Of a stretch of 35,050 nt of DNA, positions 19,245 through 29,913 are shown one piece after another. Source of the stretch: Polymyxa betae. Taxonomy: Eukaryota > Endomyxa > Phytomyxea > Plasmodiophorida > Plasmodiophoridae. The stretch lies in assembly GCA_003693705.1 (NCBI GenBank), contig RBZT01000643.1, forward strand, positions 1 through 35,050, written 5' to 3'. A program made the translations under genes and the position numbers. The notes beneath the pieces were generated by a model. The model saw nothing but the letters and a program-made list of their open reading frames with translations, searched no databases and had not been told where the DNA came from. Position 1 is the stretch's first letter; each line of letters starts with the position of its first letter.

Positions 19245-19585
19245 CTAAGTTTTCCAGTCCGATGTCGGACGTGGAATGATCATGCTCTTGTTCCAATTGA
19301 TGTCGGCGTCGATATTTTTGAGAACGTTGGCTCCGATAATTATAGGGGAATGCGGAGAATCCATCAGCAGCAACCTTGTTATGATCTTGATGCTATTAAC
19401 GTCCAACTGGCAGTCAGTGGTATCATACAGGACGGGCTCCAGCTTCCTGCCATTAATTGATTCTATTGAAATCGGTGTCGAAACTCTTCGTATCGTGATC
19501 GGCTGATTCCTGCAGAATCTTCGATCGATGAGAATCACCCAGGCTCCCGAGTCGATGAGAGCTTAGGAGGTGATTGCCCCAGTTT
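19245..19585 (-). pseudogene. Gypsy aspartic protease
   Basis: The minus strand reads ALIDSGAWVILIDRRFCRNQ with the catalytic D-S-G (codons about 19558-19550), then STPISIESINGRKLEPVLYD, DCQLDV and SPIIIGANVLKNIDADINWN, the flap and C-terminal strands of a retropepsin. The DSG part is in a different frame from one upstream open stretch but continuous with 19538-19245. In the family it matures the polyprotein. Confidence 0.78.
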
Positions 19586-19699
19586 GCGCCCAACGGAGGG
19601 TGATCTTCGGATTGAGGGGGTGAGAACGCAGTCAGATGACGGCAAGGGAAGTAATGCTCGATGTTATCCTCTGTACTCATACGAGCTCTGTATTCTTGG

Positions 19700-20616
19700 C
19701 TGGCATGGTGCACCGGACAGTCCATTCGGAGAGGTGGCCGCGTCGGCTGTACTTGCAAAGTCCTTGGGCACAGCGGCGGTTGCTCTTCGCAGAATCAATG
19801 CTATGGCGGGAGCCTCTGCTGGGCTACGCAACGTCAACGATCATGGGATCGTAGTCCGGACCGCGGCTGGCAGTGTTTGGTGTGGTCACCGCTGCCGCAG
19901 TGCTTCCTTGGCGCCGGCTACACCCGAGCTTGCTTGGTTGTTCCAGGCGTTCTGGTGCATCATTAGTGAAGGTTCGCTGCACGAGGCGTCGCTCTTGCAG
20001 TCTGACATCGGCTTGAATGGGGTTACTGAACAGGTCCCTGCGTGATTGGCTGTCGGAAACATGAACAGCTAATTTCAAAAGTCTGGGTTTTATCATGGGC
20101 GAAATCGTGGAATCGGGCTGCGATGTCGTCCCAACCGTCTTCGGCTAGGATCAGCTGAAACGTCGGATCGACGTCCTTGTCGGAGATCACTGAGTCGCGC
20201 GGCGGGGTTTGCTGCTTGAAGAGGGTCGGTTGAAACGGGCCAATAGACCTTCGATGAAGTCTTGTGAATCGTCGATGGTCGCGCTGTGCTGTTCGTTGAG
20301 AGGGCGGAACCTGTTCAAGGCCGCTCCAGTCAGCAAGGACGCCGCCGCGGCGACGATCTTTTGGAAAGGATGATGGCTGTTGTTCGACAACTGTAATAAA
20401 CATACCTAGAGAGATTTGCTCTGTGCAATCGGAAGTCGTCAAACATTGGATACATAGTCTGTTGATGTGGATCCTATACTTGAGCCACCGTCGTGGAGCC
20501 ATGTGACGACGACATGAATGGAATAACGGCCCAAGGCATGCTCCACAATGAAAAGGTCCCATAATATCATCGCCCCGTAGTTTCTGTATATTATCAACTT
20601 TATAAATAAACAGCAA
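19700..20616 (-). pseudogene. Gypsy gag, broken
   Basis: The minus strand gives three frames in succession. One reads SNNSHHPFQKIVAAAASLLT then GAALNRFRPLNEQ and DDSQDFIEGLLARFNRPS (20390-20190), the usual 'A..LL.G.A..W.R' pattern and its following helices. The next reads DPTFQLILAEDGWDDIAARF (about 20180-20110). The third reads FSNPIQADVRLQ and GPDYDPMIVDVA (about 20030-19824), like the DPMDVD box before the zinc knuckle. A Cys/His stretch at about 19780-19720 (CKYSRRGHLSEWTVRC) may be the knuckle. Further upstream, to 20616, FIVEHALGRYSIHVVVTWLH is open in one frame and may be the N-terminus. The upstream boundary is uncertain. Confidence 0.62.
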
Positions 20617-20639
20617 TTATTGAGAGGAAATAAAGGCCG

Positions 20640-21915
20640 TGCTGCATTGAACGAGAGATCGAGGTACCTTAGCCATTCTTCACAAACAGAATTTCAAAGC
20701 AGCAGTCCACGTCGCTTCGCTTCTACATAGTCAATAACAGTGAACGGATATGGTAGGTAAGGAGTTCAAACCGATACGATAACTTCTCTAAAAGAGCTGT
20801 TTGCTCCTCGACCAGAATCCTGAGTCAAACAATCGAACACCTCTGACGGCATGGCACTCAACAGCTGAAATCTTAGGTAACAAAGCCTTCATCCACTGTA
20901 GAAAGAAAAAACAGAGTCGCCTTTTGAATGCCCAGTGGCATCGTACACTCGCATTATCAACCATGAGAATGCCTCCAACTTGCTCCAGTAAAGTTGGTCT
21001 GAAATAACAGATTGAAGTTGAAAAGCAATATTTAAATCACGGTGTCCTTCAAGAGCAGCAGAACGTAGCCGGATTAAACTGATTTTGGTTTTCAAACGAT
21101 TCATGAGCATCTTCTATGAAGATGTCTTCCAGGTCTTACTGAAGGAGAAAAGTTGGGAATTCGAGAACCGCAGCATATTTCATGCAGATCATTGTTTTAC
21201 GGCACAGTTTGTACCAGAGTACGGAGTGGGGTTACCCCTTCCTATAGAGTTTCAACTATCGCTCTCGCTCATGCCGGAAGGCCAATGTGCTCCTATCTGC
21301 CATGGAGCGTCCTTAGATCCCCAGCAGAGTATCAAGGATCATCTCGAGAGGTTTCACCTACCCGAAACGACTGCTGAGAATAGCGGCGGTCGCAGCGGGG
21401 GCTCTCGAGCTAAAATCTGTAATCATGCTATATCTAGAGTTAATGTCACTGCCTATCCAGCTGCGATGGATCCCTGTGCACGCAGACGATCAGGTTGGAC
21501 AAAGGCTCTTATCATTGTGTTTATTTTATACGCCACATATGACGAAATTCTGAACGACGTGTATGATCGACTTTTACCTTATCCGACGTGGCAGCTAGTG
21601 CAATACAAAGCTAGCTACTGCAGACGGAGCCATTATTCTACCGGACACAAATTTTGCCAATCTCCTATCAACTTGGGCAGTCGAGGTGGAAAAATGCATT
21701 GTGGCTGCTCGGCATTGAAGAATGCTGGATAGTTAACAAAACAACACTGATGACGATACAAGGGCTTTGTAAACAATGTCGAATATAAGGAGATGGTCAA
21801 GCTCCATCACCTATTATATTAGGGAACCTGAGTTGCGACCATTGGGTTCTTATCGATTCTGCTCGAAGATATCCATGTTGCTGCACAAGCCTGTAGTCTA
21901 GCGTCGGAAGTCATC
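20640..21915. other. Poorly resolved stretch between Gypsy and Harbinger
   Basis: No gene is confidently supported. On the minus strand at about 21000-20940, GGILMVDNASVRCHWAFKRR resembles the 'xxMDNAxxH' box of Tc1/pogo-type DDE transposases, but no other block of such an enzyme was found. On the plus strand an open stretch of 215 codons (21085-21732) starts at a non-ATG codon and reads KDHLERFHLPETTAENSGG, with ALIIVFILYATYDEILND further on; it resembles nothing I recognise and overlaps the minus-strand piece. The missing Gypsy 5' LTR was looked for here and not found. Confidence 0.3.
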
Positions 21916-23016
21916 ATGAACGACTGCAATTCACGATTCGAGCGAGATTTCAGCGTTTTTCCTTTTCTGCCGGCTCTAGATTTCTTGGATCAGATCAATG
22001 CAGGCCATGAGTCTATATTTCGCAATATTACTGGATTTACGATTGAAGAGTTTCAGGAGCTTTGCAGAATTATGGTTCCTCATATTCTGGTGAATGCTCG
22101 GTCGACAGGAGAGCAGCGAGAGAAGGAAGGTAGAAAACCGAAATTGACGCCTCAGCAGAGACTGCTGAACTGCATCTTGTTTCTCAAAAAGTATATCGCA
22201 ATGCCATTTCAGTACCTGAATAAAAATAAAGTCATTTTTTAGGAGCAAACTGTGAGAGATGAATCAGCCAGAATGAACGCTTCTCGTACCTCGCTTTCTG
22301 ATGATGCTTTCTTCGTATGTAATCTAATCTGCCAATATATGGCTGATGAAGTTTCATGGCCGACTCAAGAAAGAAGGAGAATGTTAGCACAAATCGAACC
22401 ATTCTTTTTTGGATGCATCGGATTTATCGATGGAACACTTGTAAAGATCAAGAGCCCTAGCGATCTGAAAGGGGCAGACGCCAATCGATTTTACATAAGA
22501 CTTTAGAAAATTTATGCATTCAACAATACTATCGTAGATGATCATGAAGGCTTTATCATATATGTTGATGAAGGCTATCCCGGATCATACCATGATGTCA
22601 CCATCCTACGTGGATCTAGTTTTATAAGGATTGGATGAATATCTTTTCTCGACAAGGCGAATATGTGGAGTACTTGCTTGGTGACCGTAATTTGTCTTTT
22701 GGTGTGGTATTTTCTTTTATTAAGACTCGCGATTTAGCTGGATATGTACTTGGGCGCTGAAATGTTTATAATGAGGCGGGTCGATGGCAGGGAGAATATA
22801 GGTGTCGTTGGCCCTGCACTCGAAGCTTACAACAAACGACACGCCGGCAAGAGGATCGCTGTTGAATGGGGAATAGGCGGGCTCAAGATGAAATGGAAGA
22901 TTCGTAGAGGTACGTTCACTATGCGTCGTTGGAAGTTCGCAACGGTCTTCCGATGTTGTTGCATTCTGACAATTTTATACACCGACATCGTAAGGAATTC
23001 GGGATTGACGATCTAG
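21916..23016 (+). pseudogene. PIF/Harbinger transposase, broken
   Basis: The start, ATG at 21916, gives MNDCNSRFERDFSVFPFLPA, with ITGFTIEEFQELCRIMVPHI and LTPQQRLLNCILFLKKYIAM as the N-terminal helices. A TAG at 22240-22242 interrupts and the frame continues to SRTSLSDDAFFVCNLICQYM, FFFGCIGFIDGTLVKIKSPS (first Asp), a TAG at 22504, then IIYVDEGYPGSYHDVTILRG. A one-base shift gives EYVEYLLGDRNLSFG (second Asp), and another gives ALEAYNKRHAGKRIAVEWGI then GGLKMKW (Glu). All three acidic residues are visible. It differs strongly from the Harbinger at 6290-7605, so it is a separate family. Confidence 0.85.
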
Positions 23017-23096
23017 GAGATGTTCAAGGGGGCGCATGGGATGGAGACGTCTTGAAAGGGGAATAAAGATTTGGGTTTAATGACAGATGTTGATCA

Positions 23097-23719
23097 GTTT
23101 CGACTGAATAGTTTCTTAGCTATGCTTTCAAATTGTCCTTCGGTAATTAGCCCAAGGCGTCGCTTCGTCTCTAACCTATCCACTTCGTCTTTCATCAATC
23201 CGTTTTCACGCCGCTTGATATTCTATTCGAATGTCTCTTTGAAAAAGCGGTGCTTTTCGCTGGATTCGTTGTAGAAACGATTTCGTTGTGCCTGGCCTTC
23301 CTTCAGGGAAGTTGCAATACCTTCTATTGCGAGAGCCGTTCGAATTAAACAATCTTTCTTAGTCTTGGGCTCATTGTCGATGCTGCCCGAATCTTCATCG
23401 CCTTCATTGTCTGATTGAGGGCGCTTGGGACGTTTTCGTTGCGCACGACTGAATTCGGCGCTAGCTATCAGCTCATGGCGCTTCATCTGAATAACTTTGG
23501 AATGGTAGACATCGGACGATTCCATCTTCAGACGACCAATGACTAATACATCTTGCAATTCGGGTTTGGAGTCACCATCAGGATTTGCTGTTCCTGTATC
23601 GTGAGTCTTTAAGAAACTTCGTAGGTTATCTTTCAAAGTTCGCTCTTGCTTGATGTTCGGATCAAGATTTGGGAAACTTTCTTTCAGATCGACCAATATA
23701 ATTTCCCAGACCTTTTAGG
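23097..23719 (-). pseudogene. Harbinger accessory SANT/Myb-like protein, C-terminal exon
   Basis: A minus-strand frame reads VWEIILVDLKESFPNLDPNI with KQERTLKDNLRSFLK, the Trp and helices expected of a SANT/Myb or trihelix domain, then an acidic and basic linker (RKRPKRPQSDNEGDEDSGSI), then a coiled-coil-like tail (RNRFYNESSEKHRFFKETFE). A TAG at about 23236 stops it, but the frame continues NIKRRENGLMKDEVDRLETK...LFSRN to a second stop at 23097, so the first stop is probably a mutation. Upstream, an in-frame TAA precedes an AG (about 23711) that could be an intron acceptor. It lies tail to tail with the transposase. Active Harbinger elements typically need both proteins. Confidence 0.6.
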
Positions 23720-23804
23720 AATCAGCTGACCAGGTCTATTCTTTCGCGCTGATGCATGATTGAATATCAGACAGCGAATGAACCAGGACAGACGCTTACT
23801 TCGG

Positions 23805-24833
23805 TAGGGCTCCGATCGGGTATTCACGGGTCGGGTATCGCCATTCTACCGGTACCGACCGGAAAATCCGGGTCCGATACCGGCAGTACCGGTACCGAAA
23901 CAAAACAATTTGAAAAAAAAGGGAATAAGAATGATGTTTAATTGTTTCCAGCCTTCAAAGCACATTTTCCGAAAATTAATGCGCTTAAAGTGTCTGGCTT
24001 CAGAGAAAACCGGCGTAGCCCAATCTCATCTCGACAGCAGTTGAAGATCCGCTCTACAGACACTGATGATCCTGGAATGGAAATTATGTCTTTTGCTACT
24101 TGGCTCCGGAGTAAAGGTAGCCTTCCTGGACGATGGCTCCAGAGTGGTAGCCGGCCTGGACGATTTCTCCGATGCCTACTCGCTGGTGATCATGGATGAC
24201 GTGACCAATTGACTATTTAATGAGAGTACCGGTATGTGTTGGATAGCAGACCACGCTAAAGTTTATGGTTACGGACTATCGGCGATCGGAACGGAGACGT
24301 ACTCGGCCCGACTGAAGACTGGGCCTTGGTGATTATTATTTTATCAATACATTCATTCTACTATTCTGCCTATAACATTCGTTACGTAGCTATCTGACAA
24401 AGAAATTCGTGACCATAAACTTTAGCGTGCTTTGATTTCCAACACAAGTAACGTCAGCCCGAACACACTTTCAGAAGTCCGTCATGAAGCGTACTTGCGT
24501 CATGACGGTGATCAAGATCTACAGGGTTGACCCGACGACGATCGCTGACATGAATCAAGTGGCGGGCGTGCCATCCCGTAGCTGGACTTTGGATTAAAAT
24601 CAAAATAGAATCGGTTCTAATTACCCGATATCTCTAGAGTTGAAAATTTCTTCTTCGTTTAGAACGCGTACTGTGTGCTAAAAACTTCTAGCCCCGGCCA
24701 AGTACGCTACAGTCATATAAGAGCATCCGGTATTTTTCGGTACCGGGTCGGGTACCGCCCCAGCACCGATACCCTACCGATACCCGATCCGGACACCGGT
24801 ACTTCGGTAGTACCCGACCCGCTCGGAGCCCTA
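23805..24833. mobile_element. Non-autonomous hAT-like element, 1029 bp
   Basis: The left end tagggctccgatcgggt and the right end, read on the other strand, tagggctccgagcgggtcgg match over about 17 bp with one change. Flanks tacttcgg (23797-23804) and ttctccgg (24834-24841) agree at six of eight positions, fitting a hAT 8-bp duplication. Both subterminal regions (23820-23900 and 24725-24820) are packed with ggtaccg, cgggtc and cggtac motifs. No transposase motif occurs inside, so it depends on another element. Short open frames within (23942-24199 and others) are not supported as genes. Confidence 0.85.
24234..24447. repeat. Inverted repeat nested in the hAT-like element
   Basis: The arm cacgctaaagtttatggttacg (24252-24273) pairs with cgtgaccataaactttagcgtg (24408-24429) at 21 of 22 positions. 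Weaker matching continues outward through tgtgttgga / tccaacaca, giving arms of about 40 bp around a 134-bp centre. It could be a second, smaller MITE inserted into the first. No clear target-site duplication was identified. Confidence 0.75.
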
Positions 24834-24841
24834 TTCTCCGG

Positions 24842-26160
24842 CAAAATTCTTCGAATCTGACAGCATAGGAACCACCGAGGGCGCTTAGCACTTCGGGGGT
24901 AATACGAGCAGATTTGCTGACGATCTTGACATCAGCAGGAGCATCAGACGAAACTAAATCCGTTTACTTCCATCAAAGAGAAACGACAATAATAAACGAC
25001 TATAGAGGATAGACAACAACTCTACGTAAAACTATCGAACGTATGTTTCTGCGTATCTTGTGAGATTGCAAAAAATACGCTTTGGGAGGTTGCGCACCTA
25101 CGCACATTTTCGGAGACCTTTCGTAACTTTCATCCAAATTACGTATCTTTAAACTACTTTCCGGACAACTCTTTTGGAAGATCCTGTAACCGATGGAATG
25201 TGTTAAAACTTGTATAGATGCCATGCTGAAGAGTGTTCTCAATAACGAAAAGGTTGTTTTCAATGTCTCAAGAGATAGTCGGTCCGTTCAAAACATGGCC
25301 TTGTCCGCAGCCGCAATGGCTGGGTTCAATGGCCGCGTTCCAGAAAATAAGTACATTAGGTTCTGCGACAGCGTTATTGTGGAGTTGCTATCCGAACCTA
25401 CAGATTTTGTATGCCGTTCGACGACGCCCTACAAAAGATGCTGAAGCATGGGATTTTTATGTTGAAGTGCGCCAGCTCAGATTTCGTTCCTTTCAGAAAT
25501 TTGTATCCAATAATGGTGAAATTGTATCTATCGATGAATGCCCGAGTGAACGTCCGAGATTGGATCGATCATAAAGCATTTGGGTCTGCGACATTATATT
25601 CGAGTCGCGACAACCGTCGATTTTCTAGCAGTGACGCAATCTGGAGCGACGACCGGTTTTTAAGCCTTTGAGATTGCGTCTCTCGGAACCTGAATGCCGT
25701 ATTGCCGTCGAAGGCGGAGAGTCATTGCCCGGAATACGAGTCCTTGAACATCACCATGCGAGTGTAGCCGAACCATGTCTTCCAGTTGCTGTGGCACGGA
25801 CTGACGGCGACACACCCCGGCGTCCTAGATTGTTAATTATTGAAACCGTAATCATTGGACATATCGCGCGCGCTGATGAGCTACCTTCATAATTTGTTCT
25901 AATGTTCTTTGGCTTTGAATTTTCGTGTCACTCGCGATGGAGCTAGGATTGAATTTCTCCCGAACCACGTTGTGGCGATGGATCAAAAACGACGGTCTAA
26001 AGCGGCAGCATCATACGACGGCACTGCAGCGTAGCGGGAACTGGATAGATGACGTTCGATCAATGATTAAGAGCGGAATCACCATTTCCCATATTGTTTG
26101 CCATTTTTCAAGATCAAATCGTTAAACTGGAAGCTGCGGTAAAAGCTGTTTTGGTATATA
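24842..26160. other. Unassigned stretch with partial open frames
   Basis: Several plus-strand frames overlap or abut: 25193-25444 (true ATG, MECVKTCIDAMLKSVLNNEK), 25233-25574 (ends EAWDFYVEVRQLRFRSFQKF), 25411-25671, 25668-25892 (IAVEGGESLPGIRVLEHHHA) and 25925-26125 (MELGLNFSRTTLWRWIKNDG, a helix-turn-helix-like segment). They could be one decayed transposase reading left to right with frameshifts, because the last segment looks DNA-binding, but I recognise no catalytic block and assign no family. An intron-containing gene is possible but I could not build a consistent model. Confidence 0.25.
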
Positions 26161-26588
26161 AATTTTGCAACAATTTTAATCTTTCGTCAATAAAAAGGGT
26201 ATTGAAATAACATAACTATGACGAAAGAGTGTTGTCACTTCCTCAACATCTCGAGTAACCAATAGTCGAATAGGGATTCCTGTTGTAATGCGCACCACGA
26301 GTTTGTCGTGTCGGTTTAATTGGAACTTAAAAAACTCACTTCATAAGACAGTGTTTCAAGTCGGTTTAATGCAAAACATAACTGAGCTCCAGCCAATCAG
26401 ATTGCGGCACGGTCTTTTAATCGCGTTTTAATATTTACGTTGGTCCCCGACCTACGTAATTCAGGCCCAACCTTTTTAATAATTAAAAGTTGCTCTCACG
26501 GAGTCTGGAAGTCGTAAGCACAACATCCATACGGGCCGCTGCAAATTCTCCGCCACAAAGTATTTAAAAAAAGTGGAGTCCTGCAATC
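26160..26588. other. AT-rich non-coding stretch
   Basis: No gene is seen. The motif gtcggtttaat occurs twice (about 26309 and 26360). The string acggagtctgg at about 26498 recurs at about 26704 inside the neighbouring LTR-like sequence, so part of this stretch may be old LTR sequence. Confidence 0.4.
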
Positions 26589-26789
26589 TGTAGCAGTCCT
26601 CTCGATTCTACGATCAGATCCACAGGAATGAAGGTAAAATCAACAATGTCTGTATTCAATTCAGCAAAAGGCTCCAGGGACCAAATGCCGTCGTGGAGTC
26701 CGTACGGAGTCTGGGACGAAGTTCTTAGGGCAGCCTTGTCGTAGCTTGTTTTCTTGATATCTTTTGATAAACTATACCAACTTTCTACA
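26589..26789 (-). repeat. Third Copia-like LTR, about 201 bp
   Basis: On the minus strand a purine tract (ttgaggaggggag, 26802-26790) is followed at once by TGTAGAAAGTTGG, the same arrangement as the Copia at 8518-8530. An end in CTACA (26593-26589) would give short inverted ends, but the left limit is weakly supported. No TATA box is obvious. The adjacent sequence to 26940 should hold the polyprotein end; I could not recognise RNase H in it, so only the LTR junction is claimed. Confidence 0.45.
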
Positions 26790-26802
26790 CTCCCCTCCTC
26801 AA

Positions 26803-27382
26803 AATATCGTCTGTCCTTTGTAAAGGGGTGGGTACGCCATTGACTCCAACATGGACAGTAACGTTGTCCGATGTCATTCTTGCAGAAGCCGTTCGCCGTG
26901 TATCGCTTCTGTTTCTCATAATGAAGCTCTCTAGATTTTACACGGTAGTCGTAAGTAATGTAGTAATTTCAGAATGATAAGATTTTTATTTCCTATCTAA
27001 ATTTGTTGTGATAAAGCATGAATTACCTAAAATGATTCAATCATTGATTCATCGCCAAAGCGGATGCTGACGCATCCTTAACATCCTTGAAAAAAATATT
27101 TCGTTTAGGGTTTTTGGTTTTTTGAACCTGGACCGTGAATCATCAGCGTTCATCTAATTATGTTCGTCATGTCTTCTAACATTCATCAAACATCATGGAT
27201 TAGCCATCATGGAGTCATCATTTTATCAGATCGGATCATCAATTTTCGTCAAGGTAGTCCAAAGTCTTCCTAGCGCTCATCGATTTCATCTATGAGTGTC
27301 CTCTGAATCATCATAAGATTCGTGTTTTTATAGAAAAAAATCATCTTTTCAAGTCTTATTACCTCAATCTAATACTTACTGA
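26803..27382. other. Non-coding stretch with TCATC-rich low complexity
   Basis: No gene is seen. From about 27130 to 27350 the sequence is rich in tcatc and catcat units (catcatggattagccatcat for example), similar in kind to the tract at 8020-8160. Being just downstream of the Gypsy polyprotein end (minus strand), it may include the 3' untranslated region or LTR of that element, but I found no LTR boundary. Confidence 0.4.
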
Positions 27383-27617
27383 TCATTTGCTATTGTTCCG
27401 CGTTAAAACCCAATGGGATAAAAGCTTGGAATCAATAGTAGATTTCCAGTTAGACTTGTTGGAAACGAGTCTGCTATCCGCGAACTGGTTGCATCGGAGC
27501 CGACCCACGCAACTGGTAGCCCACTTAACAAACTTGGATGACCGCGCAACTCTTCTCTTCGGGTTCTGTATACACTGTAAACTATCCTGGAGACCTGATC
27601 CTCGTTTATTATGATCG

Positions 27618-29913
27618 TCAGGCGGGGCAGTTGCTTATCCCGTGCCCATGGCCTATGCAGCAGCGACACTTGATCGCAATAGGACCTTTTGTCTTCTTTT
27701 GCCGCTGCTGTTCAGCGATGCTTTTCTCTCGGGTGCGTTTTTGTTTTGGACGACCCTTGGTCTTCACTCTCAGCGGATTGAGCACAACAAGCGGCGTTTG
27801 TCCCTTAGAACATAATTGCTGCGAATGCGTGGATGCATGGATAAGCTTTTGAACAGATGTGGAGTTTGACTTGACCAACTCGAAGTTCATATCGTCATAA
27901 ATGCACCGAGATATGCTATCCTTTGCCATCGCGGACAGCTTGATCGGAGACTCGCTGGGAGCACTTTTCTTTCTCGCTGGTGGACGCGGCTTCGATGGCA
28001 ATACCAGTCAGCAATCTTTCCGCTCTTGCAACAGTCTGGCTCGCGAGGGTTGAAAAATTGCTATACCATCGACAATTAAAAAGTTCAAGAGGGCATTCCA
28101 AGACATTCATGCGCCTAAACACTGCAATTAGGTGGCTGCAGACGATGCCATGCCAAACGTTTTTGCGGCAAGAGCATTGATGGCCCTTCCCGATTTTGTC
28201 GAATCGAACAGTCCTGAACTTTAAATGATGTTCACGGTGAGAAACGTGAAGAATGATGTAAAATTTCGCGTTCATCCTCTGTCTCGCATGTGTATGACAA
28301 CGATAGAGAGCATTCGTTCATTAGAATCTCAGAGGCGAATCGCGTCAGAACCTTGGTCGCTTGATCAATGATCGGATCAACACTTGGGGCAGTAAACAAT
28401 TTCGTATTCAATGTCGTTATTGCAATCTTGCGGATCAAATTTTCATCCAAACGCTCAAAAGCACACGACAAGTTGGGACAGTGTCGGATTCGTAATTAGA
28501 TCGCATTTTGTCTGGTAATAGACTGATTCTTGGCGCTGTGTAGAACTTATTCCTGCGACGAAATGGCAATGGGTGAATGCGACAGCCCATTTAGCCTGAA
28601 TGCGACAGCCCATTTAGCCTGCTTGGCTTACAACGTTACGATATAATCGCTTGTAATCGCTTTGTGCGCCCATTTTCCTTTGAGCATCTCCCATTCCGAA
28701 AGGTATTCTTCCATCTCTTCGATTGAACCAATCCTCCAAAAGTCGTCAAGGAATTGGCTGAGGTCTTTTCGCAGTTCTCCAGCGAGCTTTCTTGTGATGT
28801 TTTGGGAGATGTGCCATCGGCATAGCAGATGAACAGACTTTGGGAATACAGACGCAATCGCCTTTGCGAATTCAATGTCGCCATCGGTGAAAGTCACTGT
28901 CGGCTCGGTCCCACTGCATTTTTTGAGCAGGTCCAACACCCATTTTTACGAATCGAATGACTCATCTGAAATGAGAGCTCCCCCAACCAAGCATGTAATG
29001 CCGTTGCTGTCCACAGTCACGAACAGGACTGTAGGCATTCCAAATCTGTTGGTTTGATATGTGGCATCTCCTTCAATAATCACGGGAAGTTTTTGGAACA
29101 TCTCTTTGCCCTGATCCGACATCCAGAAAACTCTTTTGAGACGCAGCGTGACTGAGCAGTTTAAGCTCCTGACGCTCCAGTTTCCTATGTTTCTTTTTTC
29201 TTCTAGAAGTTGCAGAAAAATGCCTGCCTCCTTTGTACGGTCGGATGCTTTCTGTGTTATGTTCTGAATATTCCTTTTGGTCCATGTCACCTTGACATCA
29301 GGGAAATGTTGTTTCTCGATCAGTGTGATTATCTGGCTGGTCTTCAAATTACCGAGTTTGAAAAGTTCAATTACTTTGTCCTGGACATCGTCAGGAATGA
29401 AGTTATTATGAGGCAATTGCTCGCTCAGTGTAAAGTTCGTGGTTATGCTCGGCTACTAAAGTGATAACTTCATAACCAAGCCCTTTCTTCTTCATAGTTG
29501 CTTTAAAAGGACAATTCCATTTCTTGCTGTGGTATCTTTCTCTGTTTATCCATGACATCCTTAGCTTTCCCAGAGCGAAAACATTCGAAATAGATGTATC
29601 TCTGCTGTTTGGCGTTTCGTTGCGTCACAGGACATTTCGAAAATAACGACGCTGCTTGTTTGGCTTCAGCAATCGATTCGAGCAAAGTACCGACTTCGAA
29701 GGAATTGCTCTCCAACAGAGGCACTTTATCAAAAGAATCAAGTTCAATTGCGATCCCAGCGTTAAAGTCGCAATCAGAATCGGCAGCTTCCGATAATTCC
29801 ACTTCTCCATTATCGTCCTCAGGAGGTTCGATGGCACAGACTGTAGCCTTCGGGATCGATTCACATGTGGCTGGTGCAGTTGGGGCAAAGATGCTCTTGA
29901 TCCGGCTGAACAT
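27618..29913 (-). pseudogene. MULE transposase (FAR1-type DNA-binding, MULE catalytic, SWIM finger)
   Basis: On the minus strand: an acidic N-terminus (29913 on, MFSRIKSIFAPTAPATCESI), then the FAR1-like domain (RYIYFECFRSGKAKDVMDKQ); a shift leads to 29416-28946 (NNFIPDDVQDKVIELFKLGN, VIIEGDATYQTNRFGMPTVL with the first Asp). A break leads to 28939-28628 (PTVTFTDGDIEFAKAIASVF, second Asp, and LLCRWHISQNI). A TAA and a 23-bp duplication follow, then GISSTQRQESVYYQTK (Glu). The frame from 28275 has the SWIM finger CSCRKNVWHGIVCSHLIAVF (CxC...CxH). The last frame ends in a Cys/His tail (CRCCIGHGHGISNCPA) at 27618. In the family it excises the element at its TIRs. At least five lesions. Confidence 0.88.
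28574..28619. repeat. 23-bp tandem duplication in the MULE transposase
   Basis: The unit tgaatgcgacagcccatttagcc occurs twice in perfect tandem (28574-28596, 28597-28619). Because 23 is not a multiple of three it shifts the frame just before the catalytic Glu. With a single copy the minus-strand frame would read AKQAKWAVAFTHCHFVAGIS directly into the QRQE block. Confidence 0.92.

Larger units (their letters stand above)
15195..20616 (-). mobile_element. Ty3/gypsy retrotransposon remnant (gag-PR-RT-partial RNase H)
   Basis: Leftward from 20616 the minus strand carries gag (to about 19770), zinc-knuckle-like sequence, aspartic protease (19580-19245), RT (19010-18370) and, after the nested solo LTR plus hAT (15517-18348), the RT/RNase H connection. 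Integrase and both LTRs are not seen. Copia gag follows directly at the left end, so this element was cut there. Frameshifts occur in every domain. Confidence 0.8.

Noticed and set aside
19584-20045. 153-codon plus-strand frame
   Set aside because: It lies antisense to Gypsy gag and zinc-knuckle sequence that has clear family motifs on the other strand.
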